A stretch of 31,154 nucleotides of DNA. It comes from a virus. The translations under genes were made by a program, and so were the position numbers. This document shows positions 30,616 to 31,154 of the stretch, in pieces (the first letter of the stretch is position 1; each line of letters starts with the position of its first letter). The notes beneath the pieces were generated by a model that saw only the letters and a list, made by a program, of their open reading frames with translations, made no database searches and had not been told where the DNA came from. The stretch lies in IMG/VR virus record IMGVR_UViG_3300022074_000225, positions 1 to 31,154 of that record. One strand, 5' to 3'.

Positions 30616-30864
30616 TTAACATTTCCATTTGCGTAATGCAAGTGCCTTTCGTGTTGGACGACCCTTGCTATCTTTCATTGGTCCTTTAACCCCACCCATT
30701 CTAGCACAGAAAGATTTCTTTCGTGAGCCACCTTCTGGTTGTGGAGCTTTTAAGTTAGAACCTGTAGCTGCATTATACTTCTTACGACCTGCAGCTGTCA
30801 AGCCGCCTGAACGACTTTTATGTTTGCCTATCTTTAGACTAACACTCTTTCGTTTGACTGCCAT
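30616..30864 (-). CDS. DUF6321-like small basic protein (82 aa)
   Basis: From residue about 20 the sequence reads 'GGLTAAGRKKYNAATGSNLK', then 'APQPEGGSRKKSFCARMGGV', 'KGPMKDSKGRPTRKALALRK' and 'WKC'. The L-T-x-x-G-R-x-x-Y-N-x-x-x-G-S-x-L-K-x-P-x-x-x-G, S-F-C-A-R-M-x-G, P-x-x-D-x-x-G-x-P-T-R-x-x-x-A-L-x-x-W-x-C layout is that of DUF6321, widespread in tailed phages and of unknown function. Conserved Cys, Arg and Trp suggest a compact fold or zinc site. The stop is one base before the 18-codon ORF. Confidence 0.85.
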   Translation of the reverse strand: MAVKRKSVSLKIGKHKSRSGGLTAAGRKKYNAATGSNLKAPQPEGGSRKKSFCARMGGVKGPMKDSKGRPTRKALALRKWKC

Positions 30865-30865
30865 G

Positions 30866-31030
30866 TCATTTTTTCTTTCGTTTTTGTAGATTCTTTTTGA
30901 TCATATCAAGAACCATCTGTTTACCAGTACCTGTTTTACCAGCTTTTTTGCCTAGCTTTTCTACTAGACCAACATGGTTAGGCATGCCGGGTTTCTTTTT
31001 CTTTTTTTTATCGTCGTAGTGTCCGGGCAT
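30866..31030 (-). CDS. Lys-rich short ORF (54 aa)
   Basis: The product begins MPGHYDDKKKKKKPGMPNHV, followed by 'GLVEKLGKKAGKTGTGKQMV' and a basic helix ending QKRKKK. The stop TGA is one base before the DUF6321 ATG, and the start overlaps the preceding stop by TAATG. No family is recognised. Poly-Lys near the start and at the end suggests nucleic-acid contact. It is part of the small-protein string upstream of hli-psbA. Confidence 0.65.
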   Translation of the reverse strand: MPGHYDDKKKKKKPGMPNHVGLVEKLGKKAGKTGTGKQMVLDMIKKNLQKRKKK

Positions 31031-31154
31031 TACTGTTCTGCTCCTGCGTCTGTACCGTCAGCTGTACTGCCAACTTGTTTTTTACATTGAGCTACCTGCT
31101 CTGCTGTAGTGCCATTGTCATTGTAAGGAATGAACCAACGGTCACCTGTAGCAT
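31030..31154 (-). CDS. Partial gene, C-terminal 41 residues only
   Basis: The frame is open to the window edge; the visible end begins ATGDRWFIPYNDNGTTAEQV, then AQCKKQVGSTADGTDAGAEQ. The TAA stop overlaps the next ATG. The D-R-W-F-x-P-Y-N-D-N-G-T-T-x-E-Q line looks like the end of a conserved small cyanophage protein, but I cannot name it. It does not resemble the C-terminus of a T7-type portal. Confidence 0.55.
   Translation of the reverse strand, partial: ATGDRWFIPYNDNGTTAEQVAQCKKQVGSTADGTDAGAEQ

Noticed and set aside
1-31154. tRNA genes, integrase or attachment site
   Set aside because: No cloverleaf with a TTC-arm, no recombinase motif and no host-like tRNA fragment was found on either strand by eye.

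Overview
The window is most of the late half of a T7-like podovirus genome that infects marine picocyanobacteria (Synechococcus or Prochlorococcus). The evidence is the T7 morphogenesis gene order (capsid, two tail tube proteins, four internal virion proteins, tail fiber, small and large terminase), combined with cyanobacterial photosynthesis and carbon genes (psbA, hli, a talC-type transaldolase) and many small proteins of cyanophage type. Every gene I can support is on the minus strand, so transcription runs from high to low coordinates and the list is best read from the right end.

Right end to 28.2 kb: the 3' end of an unidentified gene, four small basic ORFs in a tightly coupled string (one only 18 codons), then hli and psbA overlapping by one base. 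Directly after psbA is a compact pseudoknot matching the glutamine-II (Downstream-peptide) riboswitch architecture, followed by a 16-codon ORF with a YRG-Y signature. Then come a 159-residue beta-rich virion protein, a structured leader and the major capsid gene.

27.2 to 14.9 kb: two small ORFs, a strong intrinsic terminator, tail tube proteins A and B, and equivalents of T7 gp13, gp14, gp15 and gp16. The gp16-like protein carries an EF-hand-like loop. 14.9 to 8.6 kb: a T7 gp17-like tail fiber and six small fiber, adhesin or chaperone-like genes, then a 2-oxoglutarate/Fe(II) oxygenase. 8.6 to 6.9 kb: a membrane and secreted protein cluster that includes two overlapping secreted genes. 6.9 to 3.0 kb: HNH nuclease, small terminase, basic proteins, an unknown gene and the large terminase. 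2.9 to 2.0 kb: transaldolase and a small membrane protein.

Between about 1.66 and 1.97 kb is a GC-rich, hairpin-rich segment without a convincing gene. Beyond it, still on the minus strand, lies a string of tiny early-type genes preceded by host-type TATAAT promoters. Each promoter sits at a fixed distance from a GTTTACATTCTGTAAC-like dyad. The simplest reading is that the window crosses the end-to-start junction of the phage genome (concatemer or circularised assembly), with late genes on the right and the left-end early genes at 1 to 1.66 kb. RNA polymerase, DNA replication genes and portal are not in the window. No tRNA, CRISPR array, integrase or insertion sequence was seen.
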